From assembly GCF_019931195.1 (NCBI RefSeq), contig NZ_JAIOUO010000003.1, forward strand, positions 310,001 to 374,000: DNA of 64,000 bases. The letters run 5' to 3'. Under the pieces are notes generated by a model. That model was given only the letters and a program-made list of their open reading frames with translations. It made no database searches and was not told where the DNA came from. This DNA is from Marinobacter sp. F4216 (lineage in GTDB: Bacteria > Pseudomonadota > Gammaproteobacteria > Pseudomonadales > Oleiphilaceae). Shown here one piece after another: positions 29,150-40,697 of this stretch. A program made the position numbers and the translations under genes. Positions within the stretch are counted from its first letter, which is position 1, and each line of letters begins with the position of its first letter.

Positions 29150-30701
29150 CCCAGACGCTCCCCAGGGGCTGACCTTCCCACTCTCCGGCAATCGTTGGCT
29201 GGCAGCCTTGATTCTGCTGGCCGCCGGAGCATTTCAGACATTTACGTTCTCGCCATTTGAGTACTGGTGGCTCGGCCCGTTTTCGGCATTCCTGATCCTG
29301 CTGGTCACCATACCGGCAGCGCCGGAAAAGCTTTTCCAGGCGGGGTGGCTCACGGGGCTCGGACTGTTTGGATCCGGCGCCAGCTGGGTCTATATCAGCA
29401 TCAGTGAATACGGAAATACGAACGTTCCCGTCGCCGTGCTGCTGACAGCCATTTTCGTCGCCGGGCTCGCCCTGTTCCACGGCCTGGCTTTCTGGTTCTG
29501 GGGTAAACTGGCGAGAGAAAACCGCGTTCGTCGCCTCATTCTGTTTCCGGGTATCTGGCTTCTGGGCGACTGGCTGCGCGGCTGGCTGCTGACTGGCTTC
29601 CCCTGGCTTTACCTGGGGACCGCCCACACGGACGGCCCGCTCGGCGGATGGGCGCCACTGGTGGGCGTGCATGGCATTACCCTGTGGATCACGGCTACCG
29701 GCGCAGCAATTTATGGCGCCTGCTGGCTGGCCCGCTATCGCAACTGGGGAGCGACGGCCGCTACTCTGGCGCTGGCTCTGATCCCGTGGCTGGCTGGCCC
29801 GCAACTGAAGCAGGTTGAATGGACTCGCCTCAGCGACGAACCCACCAGCTTTGCGGCCATGCAGGGTAACATCCCCCAGCAGATCAAGTGGGATCCGGAC
29901 TTTCTGCGCGACCAGATCGTCACCTACCTGGGTATGACCGATGGGCAATGGAACACCGACCTGATCCTATGGCCCGAGACCGCCATTCCCATTCCGCACG
30001 ATCAGGCCGGCCAGATCATCGATCACATCAGCGATCGACTGGGAGACAACAGCACTCTGATTACCGGCATCCCTTGGTACGGGTTCAGCGAACGCCTGGA
30101 AGACTTCACCTTCCACAACAGCATCATGGCAATCGGCGAAGGGGAAGGCATTTATCACAAGCAAAAACTGGTGCCCTTCGGCGAGTATGTGCCTCTGGAG
30201 GGCTTGCTGCGAGGACTGATTGGCTTCTTCGACCTGCCAATGAGCAGCTTCAGCCGGGGCCCGGAATACCAGAGCCCCCTTCAGGCAGGCGGCGCCAAGA
30301 TCATGCCGTTTATCTGTTATGAGGTGGCCTATCCGGATTTCGTCGCATTCAACAGCCGTCAATCCGGTCTGTTGCTGACGATCAGCAACGATGGCTGGTT
30401 CGGCGCTTCGATCGGCCCACTACAGCACCTTCAGATCGCCCGGATGCGGGCACTGGAAACAGGGCGCTACATGCTCCGGGGCACCAACAACGGAGTCACG
30501 GCGATTATCAACCACAAGGGCAAAATCACCGAATCGACGCCGCAATTCGAGCGGGTCACCCTGCGCGGGGAAGTCTACTCGGCTGAGGGCATGACGCCGT
30601 TCATGCAGACCGGCTCCTGGCCGGCCCTCACCATTGCGCTGATCCTGGTGGTCTTTGTGCGGGAACGGATCATTCCTCCTGTTTCGGCCAGCGGCTCGTA
30701 A
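29139..30701 (+). CDS. lnt: Apolipoprotein N-acyltransferase Lnt
   Basis: An inner-membrane enzyme that adds the third acyl chain to lipoproteins before Lol-dependent sorting. 520 residues starting at TTG inside the corC end. Six or seven hydrophobic helices cover about residues 18-215. The periplasmic nitrilase-fold domain follows, with the triad E280 (LWPETAIP), K343 (KQKLVPFGEY) and C393 (FICYEVAYPD), closely matching the E. coli spacing. A last helix lies near the C-terminus. The 3' end overlaps the convergent ybeL gene by 32 nt. Confidence 0.96.
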   Translation: MSHNPDAPQGLTFPLSGNRWLAALILLAAGAFQTFTFSPFEYWWLGPFSAFLILLVTIPAAPEKLFQAGWLTGLGLFGSGASWVYISISEYGNTNVPVAVLLTAIFVAGLALFHGLAFWFWGKLARENRVRRLILFPGIWLLGDWLRGWLLTGFPWLYLGTAHTDGPLGGWAPLVGVHGITLWITATGAAIYGACWLARYRNWGATAATLALALIPWLAGPQLKQVEWTRLSDEPTSFAAMQGNIPQQIKWDPDFLRDQIVTYLGMTDGQWNTDLILWPETAIPIPHDQAGQIIDHISDRLGDNSTLITGIPWYGFSERLEDFTFHNSIMAIGEGEGIYHKQKLVPFGEYVPLEGLLRGLIGFFDLPMSSFSRGPEYQSPLQAGGAKIMPFICYEVAYPDFVAFNSRQSGLLLTISNDGWFGASIGPLQHLQIARMRALETGRYMLRGTNNGVTAIINHKGKITESTPQFERVTLRGEVYSAEGMTPFMQTGSWPALTIALILVVFVRERIIPPVSASGS

Positions 30702-31218
30702 CCCGTTCGTAGTAGTGGGAACCGCAGGCTTCGCAGGGTTCCAGATGACTGGTGGCCGTCAGGCAGCGCATGTGACTGCAGTTCAGACAGCGAAACATGC
30801 CGGCCGTAGCCACCTCGCCGGAGATGTAATGGCCCGCATCGGTGTTATCCAGTTTCTGGTTCAGCTCCAGCGTGTCGACCAGGGTCTTGTCCGCGACCGA
30901 CAACAGCCGGTCCGCTAGCTGGTGCTCCAGCAGGGCGATATCCAACTGCAGCCACTCTTCGAGTCCTTCTCCGGTTTCTTCCATGAAATGCATCAGGTGC
31001 TTGAGGTCCCGTTCCAGGTAAGCGCCTAACAGATCTGACTCTTCCCTCGTCATCTCCTCAAGCTCATATTCGAACTCCACGGCCTTCTGCACCTCGTCCT
31101 CCAGGGCCTGGACCGTGATATCAGGCAAGGTTTTCAGCCGGGTCTGGACACGCTCAAGCATCCGGTCATAGACCTCCAGCGCTTTTCCTGAAAGATGGCT
31201 ACGTTCGGGTTCGCTCAT
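30670..31218 (-). CDS. ybeL: Zinc-ribbon protein YbeL (DUF1451)
   Basis: A 182-residue protein of the DUF1451/YbeL family, of unknown function. The long acidic helical N-terminal part (about residues 1-130) is followed by a C-terminal zinc ribbon with two CxxC knuckles, CLNC and CEAC. The ATG at 31218 matches the family start MSEPERSHL-like sequence and has GGAG upstream; the longer frame to 31299 runs into the leuS promoter region. It is divergent from leuS and convergent with lnt, an arrangement close to the E. coli leuS-ybeL neighbourhood. Confidence 0.88.
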   Translation of the reverse strand: MSEPERSHLSGKALEVYDRMLERVQTRLKTLPDITVQALEDEVQKAVEFEYELEEMTREESDLLGAYLERDLKHLMHFMEETGEGLEEWLQLDIALLEHQLADRLLSVADKTLVDTLELNQKLDNTDAGHYISGEVATAGMFRCLNCSHMRCLTATSHLEPCEACGSHYYERVTSRWPKQEE

Positions 31219-31351
31219 AACGACTCCTTGATACCGTCCGGAAGGGAGGTGCCGCCTGCAGGCGCAGGCCTGGCACGGACAATCAGCATCCCTAATCATG
31301 GCACAGGATTCGCGGATTGGCAGACTACCTGTCGGGGCGCTGGTGCGTTAG

Positions 31352-33994
<2,643 letters not shown>

Positions 33995-33997
33995 TCA

Positions 33998-34588
33998 ATG
34001 CCCATGAGCCGCGCACCGATAACCAGCACACTGGCCCGACCGGCTGCAGCACTGCTGTTGGCAGGGTTGACTGGCTGTGGTTTTCAGTTGCGCGGCGCGC
34101 CACCGGTATCCCCTGCCCTGCAGCCGTTGGCTGTGACCTGCAGCCAGGACATTCAGGACACTCTGTGCAACGCGGTCCGAAGCCAGCTGGAACTGGGCGA
34201 GGTCGAACTCAAGTCGCCAGCCGATGCGGCGTTCGTGCTCAATCTGAGTAATTTCCAGCGAAACCGGCGGGCATCCGCCATCACGGCCCAGGCCTCTGCT
34301 GCGGAGTACACACTCCGGCATTCGGTGGACATGAGCCTTACCAGTGCCGACCGCATTCCCCTTATTGCCGACACTCGCCTCACGGCCAGTGAAAGTTACC
34401 GTTATGACGAGACCAACGTTCTGGCCAAGCGACAGGAAGAGGAAACCCTGCGCATTCAACTCGATGAGCGTCTTGCCCAGCAGATTATTTTTCGTCTGGC
34501 GCCACTGACGGACGAACGGATTGACGCGATCAGGGAAGAATATGAGGCTTCAATTGATGCAGAAGAAACGGATTCGACCTCACCATGA
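33998..34588 (+). CDS. lptE: LPS-assembly lipoprotein LptE
   Basis: The outer-membrane lipoprotein plug of the LptD LPS translocon. 196 residues with a lipoprotein signal peptide. The lipobox is LTGC, with acylated Cys27 counted from the first ATG; a second ATG two codons later is equally possible. The mature protein contains the FQLRG motif and alternating beta/alpha segments typical of LptE (RlpB). Between leuS and holA, the universal gammaproteobacterial order. It overlaps holA by 4 nt. Confidence 0.95.
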   Translation: MPMSRAPITSTLARPAAALLLAGLTGCGFQLRGAPPVSPALQPLAVTCSQDIQDTLCNAVRSQLELGEVELKSPADAAFVLNLSNFQRNRRASAITAQASAAEYTLRHSVDMSLTSADRIPLIADTRLTASESYRYDETNVLAKRQEEETLRIQLDERLAQQIIFRLAPLTDERIDAIREEYEASIDAEETDSTSP

Positions 34589-35592
34589 AGACTCAGGCCA
34601 ACCAGCTTCCGCAGTTACTGAAAAAAGGCCTCGCTCCCGTTTACCTGATTTCTGGTGACGAACCCCTGCTCGTTCAGGAGTGTTGTGACCAAATCCGACA
34701 GGCCGCCAGGGACGCAGGCTTTCAGGACCGGCTGACTTTCCACGCAGACAACCAGCTTGACTGGGGCACCGTCGCCGATGAGTTCAATGCTATGTCGCTG
34801 TTCGCAGAGCGTAGGCGCATCGAAATCCATCTACCCAATGGCAAGGTGGGGAAAGGCAAGGACGTTCTGGAGCAGTACCTGGAAGCACCCACGGATGACA
34901 TTATCCTCCTGCTGATCAGCTCCCGCCTTGACGCCGCGGAGACAAAGCGCAAATGGTACAAGTCTCTGCAAAATAAGGGGGTCCATGTCCCCGTCTGGCC
35001 TGTTGATGCGGACAAATTCCAGGGCTGGCTGAAGCAACGAGCGACCCGCCAGGGCCTTCACCTGACCCAGGGAGCCCTGGCCATGCTTGCCGAACGACTG
35101 GAAGGCAACCTGCTGGCCGCCAGCCAGGAAATGGACCGTCTGCAGTTGCTGACCAATGGCGAAACCATTGATGAAGAAACCGTGGAAAAAGCAGTGCTGG
35201 ACAGTTCACGCTTTAACGGTTTTGAACTGGCAACCGAATTACTTGCCGGCCGTGCACCCCATGCGGCAAAAATGATCGGCGTACTCCAGCAGGAGGGCGA
35301 GAACCCTCTTGGCATGCTGACCGTTCTGACTCGGGATCTAAACCTCACCCTGGAACTGAAAAGCGCCGCCAGTCAGGGCGAAAACGCATCAGCCTTCCTG
35401 AAAAAGCGGGGTGTATTTCAACCCCAGCGTGCCCGAGTCATTGAGCAGGCTGCCCGACGACTCACCCCGCCCCAGCTTCATCACGCCCTCGAAATGTGCG
35501 CCCGGATTGATCGTGCGGCCAAAGGCTTCGGCGATTTGCCGCCGTGGCATCACCTCCGCGATCTTTCAGCCTTCCTCGCACGCCCAAACTGA
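34585..35592 (+). CDS. holA: DNA polymerase III subunit delta (HolA)
   Basis: The wrench subunit of the clamp loader, which opens the beta sliding clamp. 335 residues of the AAA+-like delta family. The N-terminal KGLAPVYLISGDEPLLVQE is characteristic; delta keeps the fold but lacks a functional P-loop. The ATG overlaps the lptE stop (ATGA), indicating coupling. It ends the leuS-lptE-holA unit. Confidence 0.95.
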   Translation: MKTQANQLPQLLKKGLAPVYLISGDEPLLVQECCDQIRQAARDAGFQDRLTFHADNQLDWGTVADEFNAMSLFAERRRIEIHLPNGKVGKGKDVLEQYLEAPTDDIILLLISSRLDAAETKRKWYKSLQNKGVHVPVWPVDADKFQGWLKQRATRQGLHLTQGALAMLAERLEGNLLAASQEMDRLQLLTNGETIDEETVEKAVLDSSRFNGFELATELLAGRAPHAAKMIGVLQQEGENPLGMLTVLTRDLNLTLELKSAASQGENASAFLKKRGVFQPQRARVIEQAARRLTPPQLHHALEMCARIDRAAKGFGDLPPWHHLRDLSAFLARPN

Positions 35593-35701
35593 TCCGGATC
35601 AAAAACGCCTCTCGTTATCGGCTTTTGGCTCAATTGCCATCTTGAACCTTTCTACGCCAAGGAGCATGGTTAGGATATAACCAGCCCGGGAGGTGCCTGC
35701 C

Positions 35702-35965
35702 ATGTCATTTCAAGAAGAACTGAAAAAACTGACCGAAAAGATCAAACAGTATCGCGATGAGGCCCGGGTTCAGATCCACCTTGCCCGGGAGGATGTAAAG
35801 GACGAATGGGACGACCTCGAGCAAGAGTGGGATCGCTTTCGAGCCAAAATGGAGGACATTTTCCATGACGCCGAAAACGCTTCCCAGGAAACCCGGCAAG
35901 CGGCCGAACGGCTTGGCAAAACACTGAAGGACAACTACGAAGAGCTTCGAAACAAGCTGAAATAA
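35702..35965 (+). CDS. Small charged coiled-coil protein, unknown function
   Basis: I do not recognise a characterised family. The 87-residue product is almost entirely helical, rich in Glu/Lys/Asp/Gln, with heptad-like spacing, no Cys, Pro or Gly-rich segment, no signal peptide and no membrane helix. The ATG at 35702 has a perfect GGGAGG 8 nt upstream; a GTG at 35693 overlaps that site and is less likely. The composition recalls small coiled-coil stress proteins of the sll1863 type, a weak inference. It is separated from holA by 109 nt that include a short palindrome GGTTA-GGATA-TAACC (35668-35682). Confidence 0.75.
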   Translation: MSFQEELKKLTEKIKQYRDEARVQIHLAREDVKDEWDDLEQEWDRFRAKMEDIFHDAENASQETRQAAERLGKTLKDNYEELRNKLK

Positions 35966-36145
35966 TGCGTTAACAGGTTAACAAAAGCACACATTTATCA
36001 ACTGGATAGATTCAGTTGAAAATTCCCCGTGTGCCATACTTTACAATGCAAACTGAACAAAGCGTCAGTTTTTTTGACCCATCGTTCAGACATCGAACAA
36101 TTCCAAGAAATGGCGCTCACCGACCCTGCGAGGTGAACGAGGCGT

Positions 36146-36781
36146 ATGAAAAAATACATCCAGACTCTAACCACCCTGTCACTGATGGTTGCCACCGGTG
36201 TTGTGATTGGCCAGAACACTCGTTTCAGTGATCCAGATACCGTGATCAAAAACGAGTTCTGGAATAACCTTTATGCCACCGGTGGCACTTCTTTCTTTTG
36301 TGAAAAAGCGTTCAAGAAGAAAGGCTTCATGCTCCAGGATGGCTATATTTATCCGTTGTCAGACATTCGCACCGCACTCGATTGCGGGACATCACGCCAG
36401 TGCGAGCAGGACAACCGATACCGACAGATAGCCTCAGACCTGCACAACATGGTACCGGTCAAAAGCCGACTGGAAATGAAGCGGCAAACCGTGCGCTACG
36501 AGCAGCTTGACTCCCACGCCAACAGCGAAGACTGCGGCATTAAGGAGCAGGCAGGCTTTTTCGAACCACCCGAACGGGTAAAAGGGGATGTGGCGCGCAC
36601 CATGGCTTACATGGTAGACACCTATGGCCTGCCCTGGCTGGGACGCCCTCCGATATTCAAAGACTGGAATCGCCAGGACCCGCCCGACGACACAGAGCTT
36701 AGCCGTCATAGCAAAATTGCCGAAGTCCAGGGTAACGAGAATCCGTTTGTCACCAACCCGAACCGAATCGAAAGACTGTAG
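36146..36781 (+). CDS. Endonuclease I-like secreted protein lacking catalytic Glu-His
   Basis: A 211-residue exported protein with an N-terminal signal peptide (residues 1 to about 22). It aligns with the endonuclease I (EndA/Dns) family. Conserved parts are FWNNLYATGGTSFFC, CGTSRQC, the DLHNMVP block with N101, EPPERVKGDVARTMAYM, and the end segment HSKIAEVQGNENPFV. In active relatives the segment before CG reads EHV(V/Y)P, supplying the catalytic His and a metal-binding Glu. Here it is GYIYP, with G66 and Y67 in their places. The protein may therefore be a non-catalytic homologue. Most cysteines are kept, suggesting disulfides in the periplasm. A promoter probably lies in the 180-bp gap upstream (TTGAAA at 36016). 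Confidence 0.8.
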   Translation: MKKYIQTLTTLSLMVATGVVIGQNTRFSDPDTVIKNEFWNNLYATGGTSFFCEKAFKKKGFMLQDGYIYPLSDIRTALDCGTSRQCEQDNRYRQIASDLHNMVPVKSRLEMKRQTVRYEQLDSHANSEDCGIKEQAGFFEPPERVKGDVARTMAYMVDTYGLPWLGRPPIFKDWNRQDPPDDTELSRHSKIAEVQGNENPFVTNPNRIERL

Positions 36782-36800
36782 CAGACCGGATAGAGACATA

Positions 36801-36832
36801 AAAAAAGCAGGCCCGAGGGCCTGCTTTTTTTA
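36801..36832. terminator. Bidirectional terminator between endonuclease-like gene and acyl-CoA dehydrogenase
   Basis: A GC-rich stem (36807-36813 with 36818-36824) is flanked by an A-run on the left and a T-run on the right. It can therefore terminate both the plus-strand gene ending at 36781 and the minus-strand gene ending at 36849. Confidence 0.9.
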
Positions 36833-36848
36833 TTGCGCTTCTGACCGC

Positions 36849-38639
36849 TTAGAACTCGTCAGCGGTCAACGCCATCATGGAGTCACTGCCGCTGCGGATC
36901 GCTTCGGCGAGAGACACCGTCTTCGGCAACAGGCGATCAAAGTAGAAACGCGCCGTTTTTACTTTGCCTGAATAGAAGCCGGAGGCGTCATCGGCGGCTT
37001 TCGGGGCTGCAGTCTTGACGATCTTGGCCCACATGTAGCCCAGTGCAGTCAGACCAAACAGGTCCAGATAGTCCACAGAAGCTGCGCCAACCACATCCGG
37101 GTTATCACCGGCCTGGTTGATAACGAAGTCGGTCACGTCTGACAGACGCTCAAACGCCGCTGCCAGAGGCTCCAGGAACGGACGCAACGCTTCGTCGCCA
37201 CTATTCACTTCGATAAAGGCCGCCAGATCCTGAGCAAACAGCTCGTACAGCTTGCCCTGGCTGGCAACAACCTTACGCCCCATCAGGTCCAGAGCCTGGA
37301 TACCGTTGGTGCCCTCATAAATCTGGGTGATACGACAATCACGAACCAGCTGCTCCTGGCCCCACTCACGGATAAAGCCGTGGCCACCGAACACTTGCTG
37401 ACCCGCAATACAGGTTTCCAAACCGCGATCGGTCAGGAAGGCCTTGGCAACCGGAGTCAGCAGAGCAACCATGCCTTCTGCATGCTCGCGACGCTCATCA
37501 TCATCCGCGTATTTGGCGATATCCAGCCACTGGGCAACGTAGGTCGAGAATGCGCGGCCGCCTTCGACATAGCTCTTCATGGTCAGCAGCATGCGGCGCA
37601 CGTCCGGGTGCACCAGAATCGGGTCAGCGGCCTTTTCAGGCTGCTGTGCGCCGGTCGGGGCACGGCTCTGAATGCGCTCCATGGCGTATTCACGAGCACT
37701 CTGCAGAGAAGCTTCAGCGGCACCAATACCCTGGATTCCCACGCCCAGACGCTCGTAGTTCATCATGGTGAACATGGCCGCCAGGCCCTTGTTTTCTTCA
37801 CCAACAAGCCAGCCCTTGGCACCGTCGAAGTTCATCACACAAGTGGCAGACGCCTTGATACCCATCTTCTTCTCAATGGAGCCGCAGCTCAGGGTATTGC
37901 GCTCGCCCAGGGAACCATCGTCGTTAACCAGGAACTTGGGTACCAGGAACAGGGAAATGCCCTTCGGACCCTTCGGCGCATCCGGTAGCTTGGCCAGCAC
38001 CAGGTGGATGATGTTTTCCGCCATGTCGTGCTCGCCCCAGGTGATAAAGATCTTGGTGCCAGTCACGTTGAAGGAGCCATCGCCGTTTGGCTCAGCCTTG
38101 GTGCGGATAATGCCCAGGTCCGTACCGGCGTGCGGCTCGGTCAGGTCCATGGCACCGGACCAGACGCCCGAGTACATGTTCGGCAGGTATTTTTCCTTCA
38201 GTTCCTGGCTGGCGTGGGCGTCCATCGCCAGGCAAGCACCGGCTGTCAGCATCGGCGCCAGGCCAAAGGCCATGTTCGCGCCCTGCATCATTTCCTCGAA
38301 CTGGGCAACCAGGGTCTTGGGCATACCCATACCGCCAAACTCCGGATTACCACCCAGGCCGTTCCAGCCGCCTTCTACGATGGTCTGGTAAGCCTCTTTG
38401 AAACCCTCTGGCGCAGTGACTTCGCCGTCATTCCAGCTGCTGCCCTGCTCGTCACCCTCGCGGTTCAGTGGCGCCAGCACGCCACCACAAATTTTTCCAG
38501 CCTCTTCCAGAATCGCGTCGGCCGTTTCCGGATCTACGTTTTCCGCAACCTTGGGCAAGGAAGCCCACAGTGAGGGCGCGTCGAAAACTTCATTCAATAC
38601 AAAGCGCATGTCACGCAAAGGCGCCTGGTAATCGGCCAT
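36849..38639 (-). CDS. Acyl-CoA dehydrogenase (596 aa, FadE-like paralogue 1)
   Basis: A large acyl-CoA dehydrogenase that should oxidise fatty acyl-CoA to trans-2-enoyl-CoA with FAD and pass electrons to ETF. The extended N-terminal domain (about residues 1-60) is followed by the three-part ACAD core, including MCLTEPH-like MDLTEPHAGTDLG and the FAD-binding GTKIFITWGEHD stretch. A C-terminal extension (about 465-596) is typical of the long bacterial class. The catalytic base is E442 in IYEGTNGIQ. The domain order resembles P. aeruginosa PA0506-type FadE enzymes. The next paralogue lies directly upstream on the same strand. Chain-length preference cannot be told. Confidence 0.93.
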   Translation of the reverse strand: MADYQAPLRDMRFVLNEVFDAPSLWASLPKVAENVDPETADAILEEAGKICGGVLAPLNREGDEQGSSWNDGEVTAPEGFKEAYQTIVEGGWNGLGGNPEFGGMGMPKTLVAQFEEMMQGANMAFGLAPMLTAGACLAMDAHASQELKEKYLPNMYSGVWSGAMDLTEPHAGTDLGIIRTKAEPNGDGSFNVTGTKIFITWGEHDMAENIIHLVLAKLPDAPKGPKGISLFLVPKFLVNDDGSLGERNTLSCGSIEKKMGIKASATCVMNFDGAKGWLVGEENKGLAAMFTMMNYERLGVGIQGIGAAEASLQSAREYAMERIQSRAPTGAQQPEKAADPILVHPDVRRMLLTMKSYVEGGRAFSTYVAQWLDIAKYADDDERREHAEGMVALLTPVAKAFLTDRGLETCIAGQQVFGGHGFIREWGQEQLVRDCRITQIYEGTNGIQALDLMGRKVVASQGKLYELFAQDLAAFIEVNSGDEALRPFLEPLAAAFERLSDVTDFVINQAGDNPDVVGAASVDYLDLFGLTALGYMWAKIVKTAAPKAADDASGFYSGKVKTARFYFDRLLPKTVSLAEAIRSGSDSMMALTADEF

Positions 38640-38781
38640 CTGTACTCTCCAGCATCTCTGTCAGTGTTATCGGGCGATGGTGCACATCTCACAACCAGCG
38701 GAGCCGGTCATCAGTACCAAATGCCCATCACGCGTTTAAAACGGGCGACTATATTACCCCAATCGTCCTGTTTAATTCACG

Positions 38782-38813
38782 AAAAAACCCGCCTCCAGGG
38801 AGAGCGGGCTTTT
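38782..38813 (-). terminator. Terminator after acyl-CoA dehydrogenase paralogue 2
   Basis: On the minus strand a GC stem (38808-38804 with 38792-38788) is followed by a run of T (A-run 38782-38787 on the plus strand). It ends transcription from the gene at 38843-40642 before the second dehydrogenase begins, so the two paralogues are probably separate transcription units. Confidence 0.75.
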
Positions 38814-38842
38814 CTAGGATCGTCCTTCGAAACGCCTATCGC

Positions 38843-40642
38843 TTAGAAAGCGAAGGCTTCCTCAGGCATATCCATCAGGCTGTCAGCACCAGCCAGCATC
38901 ATTTCAGCGTGCGCCTTGGAACGCGGCAGCATGCGCTTGAAATAGAAGCGAGCGGTCTGAACCTTGGCGTTGTAGAACATCTCTTCAGATGTACCTTCAG
39001 CCATGGTGTCCAGAGCAACCTTGGCCATGCGAGCCCACAGGTAGGCGAACACGGCATAACCGGAGTACATCAGGTAATCAACAGAGGCCGCACCGACTTC
39101 CTCACGGTTCTTCATGGCGCTCATGCCGATCTTCATGGTCAGCTCGCCCCATTCCTTGTTGATCGCTGCCAGCGGCTCGATGAATTCCTGGAGCTGCTCG
39201 TTGTCGGCGTTTTCCTTGCAGAACAGGTGAACCTGCTTGGTGAAGCCTTTCAGAGACTCGCCCTGGGTCATCAGCACCTTACGACCCAGCAGATCCAGCG
39301 CCTGGATACCGGTAGTACCCTCATAGATCATACCGATACGGGCGTCACGAACGTTCTGCTCCATGCCCCACTCGGAGATAAAGCCGTGGCCACCGAATAC
39401 CTGCATACCCAGGTTAGCCGCTTCGTGACCGATCTCGGTCAGGAACGCCTTGGCGATCGGTGTCAGGAAGCTCAGTGCTTCGTCAGCCGCCTTACGCTCT
39501 TCTTCAGTCTTGCCACCGTGAACGATGTCCACCTGCTGTGCAGTCAGGTAGATCAACGCACGCGCGCCTTCTGCAACCGCTTTCTGGGTCAGCAGCATGC
39601 GACGAACGTCCGGGTGAACGATGATCGGGTCAGCAATGCCTTCCGGGTTCTTCGGTCCGCTCAGGGAACGCATAGCCAGACGCTCTTTGGCGTAGACCAG
39701 TGAGCCCTGGAAGCTCAGCTCGGAAGCACCCAGACCCTGGATAGCGGTACCGATACGAGCGGTGTTCATGAAGGTGAACATGCAGTTCAGACCCTTGTTC
39801 TCAGGTCCGATCAGCCAGCCCTTGGCGCCGTCGAAGTTCATAACGCAAGTGGCGTTACCGTGGATCCCCATCTTGTGCTCCAGAGAGCCACAGGAAACCG
39901 CGTTACGCTCACCGGCAGATCCGTCTTCATTCGGCAGCTGCTTGGGCACGATGAACAGAGAGATACCCTTGGTGCCTTCCGGAGCGCCCGGCAGACGCGC
40001 CAGAACGATGTGGACGATGTTCTCGGCCATATCGTGCTCACCAGCGGAAATAAAGATCTTGGTACCGGAAATCGCGTAGGAACCATCAGCGTTCGGCTCG
40101 GCCTTGGCGCGCAGAGTCCCCAGGTCAGAACCACAGTGCGGCTCGGTCAGGCACATGGTGCCGGTCCACTCACCGCTGATCAGCTTGGTCAGGTAAACCT
40201 GCTTCTGCTCTTCGGTGCCGTGTGCTTCAATGGTGTTGGTAGCGCCGTGGCTCAGGCCAGGGTACATACCCCAGGACCAGTTGGAAGTACCAACCATCTC
40301 GCTCATAACCAGACCGAGAGAGTGAGGCAGGCCCTGACCGCCGTAATTCGGATCCGCAGTCATGGAAGGCCACCCGCCTTCTACGTACTGCTGGTAAGCT
40401 TCTTTGAAGCCAGTCGGCGTCTTAACGCCGTCTTCGCTCCAGGTGCAACCTTCCTTGTCACCCACCTGATTGAGCGGAGACAAAACCTGCTCACAGAATT
40501 TGGCTCCTTCCCCGATAATGGCATCAACCATATCCGGAGTAGCATCCTCTGCACCCTCCAGGTTGGCATAGTGCTGTTCACTGCTCAGCAGCTCGCTCAT
40601 TACGAATTTGATATCACGCAGGGGCGCTTTGTATTCAGGCAT
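38843..40642 (-). CDS. Acyl-CoA dehydrogenase (599 aa, FadE-like paralogue 2)
   Basis: The second of two neighbouring long-form acyl-CoA dehydrogenases. It is co-linear over the full length with the 596-residue protein downstream and shares MCLTEPHCGSDLGTL, GTKIFISAGEHDMAENIVH and the catalytic base E441 in IYEGTTGIQ. The N-terminal MPEYKAPLRDIKFVMSELL parallels MADYQAPLRDMRFVLNEV of the partner, so the pair arose by tandem duplication. A strong promoter-like pair with an overlapping PsrA-like palindrome lies upstream. It is predicted to act in beta-oxidation of alkane- or lipid-derived fatty acids (inference). Confidence 0.93.
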   Translation of the reverse strand: MPEYKAPLRDIKFVMSELLSSEQHYANLEGAEDATPDMVDAIIGEGAKFCEQVLSPLNQVGDKEGCTWSEDGVKTPTGFKEAYQQYVEGGWPSMTADPNYGGQGLPHSLGLVMSEMVGTSNWSWGMYPGLSHGATNTIEAHGTEEQKQVYLTKLISGEWTGTMCLTEPHCGSDLGTLRAKAEPNADGSYAISGTKIFISAGEHDMAENIVHIVLARLPGAPEGTKGISLFIVPKQLPNEDGSAGERNAVSCGSLEHKMGIHGNATCVMNFDGAKGWLIGPENKGLNCMFTFMNTARIGTAIQGLGASELSFQGSLVYAKERLAMRSLSGPKNPEGIADPIIVHPDVRRMLLTQKAVAEGARALIYLTAQQVDIVHGGKTEEERKAADEALSFLTPIAKAFLTEIGHEAANLGMQVFGGHGFISEWGMEQNVRDARIGMIYEGTTGIQALDLLGRKVLMTQGESLKGFTKQVHLFCKENADNEQLQEFIEPLAAINKEWGELTMKIGMSAMKNREEVGAASVDYLMYSGYAVFAYLWARMAKVALDTMAEGTSEEMFYNAKVQTARFYFKRMLPRSKAHAEMMLAGADSLMDMPEEAFAF

Positions 40643-40697
40643 GTAATCAACCTCAGTTCGCGGACTTAGCTGAACAGGATGCAGCTATAAGCCTTGG

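Noticed and set aside
38468-39703. A 411-codon plus-strand frame across both acyl-CoA dehydrogenases and their gap
   Set aside because: It spans the terminator and promoter region and is antisense to two certain genes.
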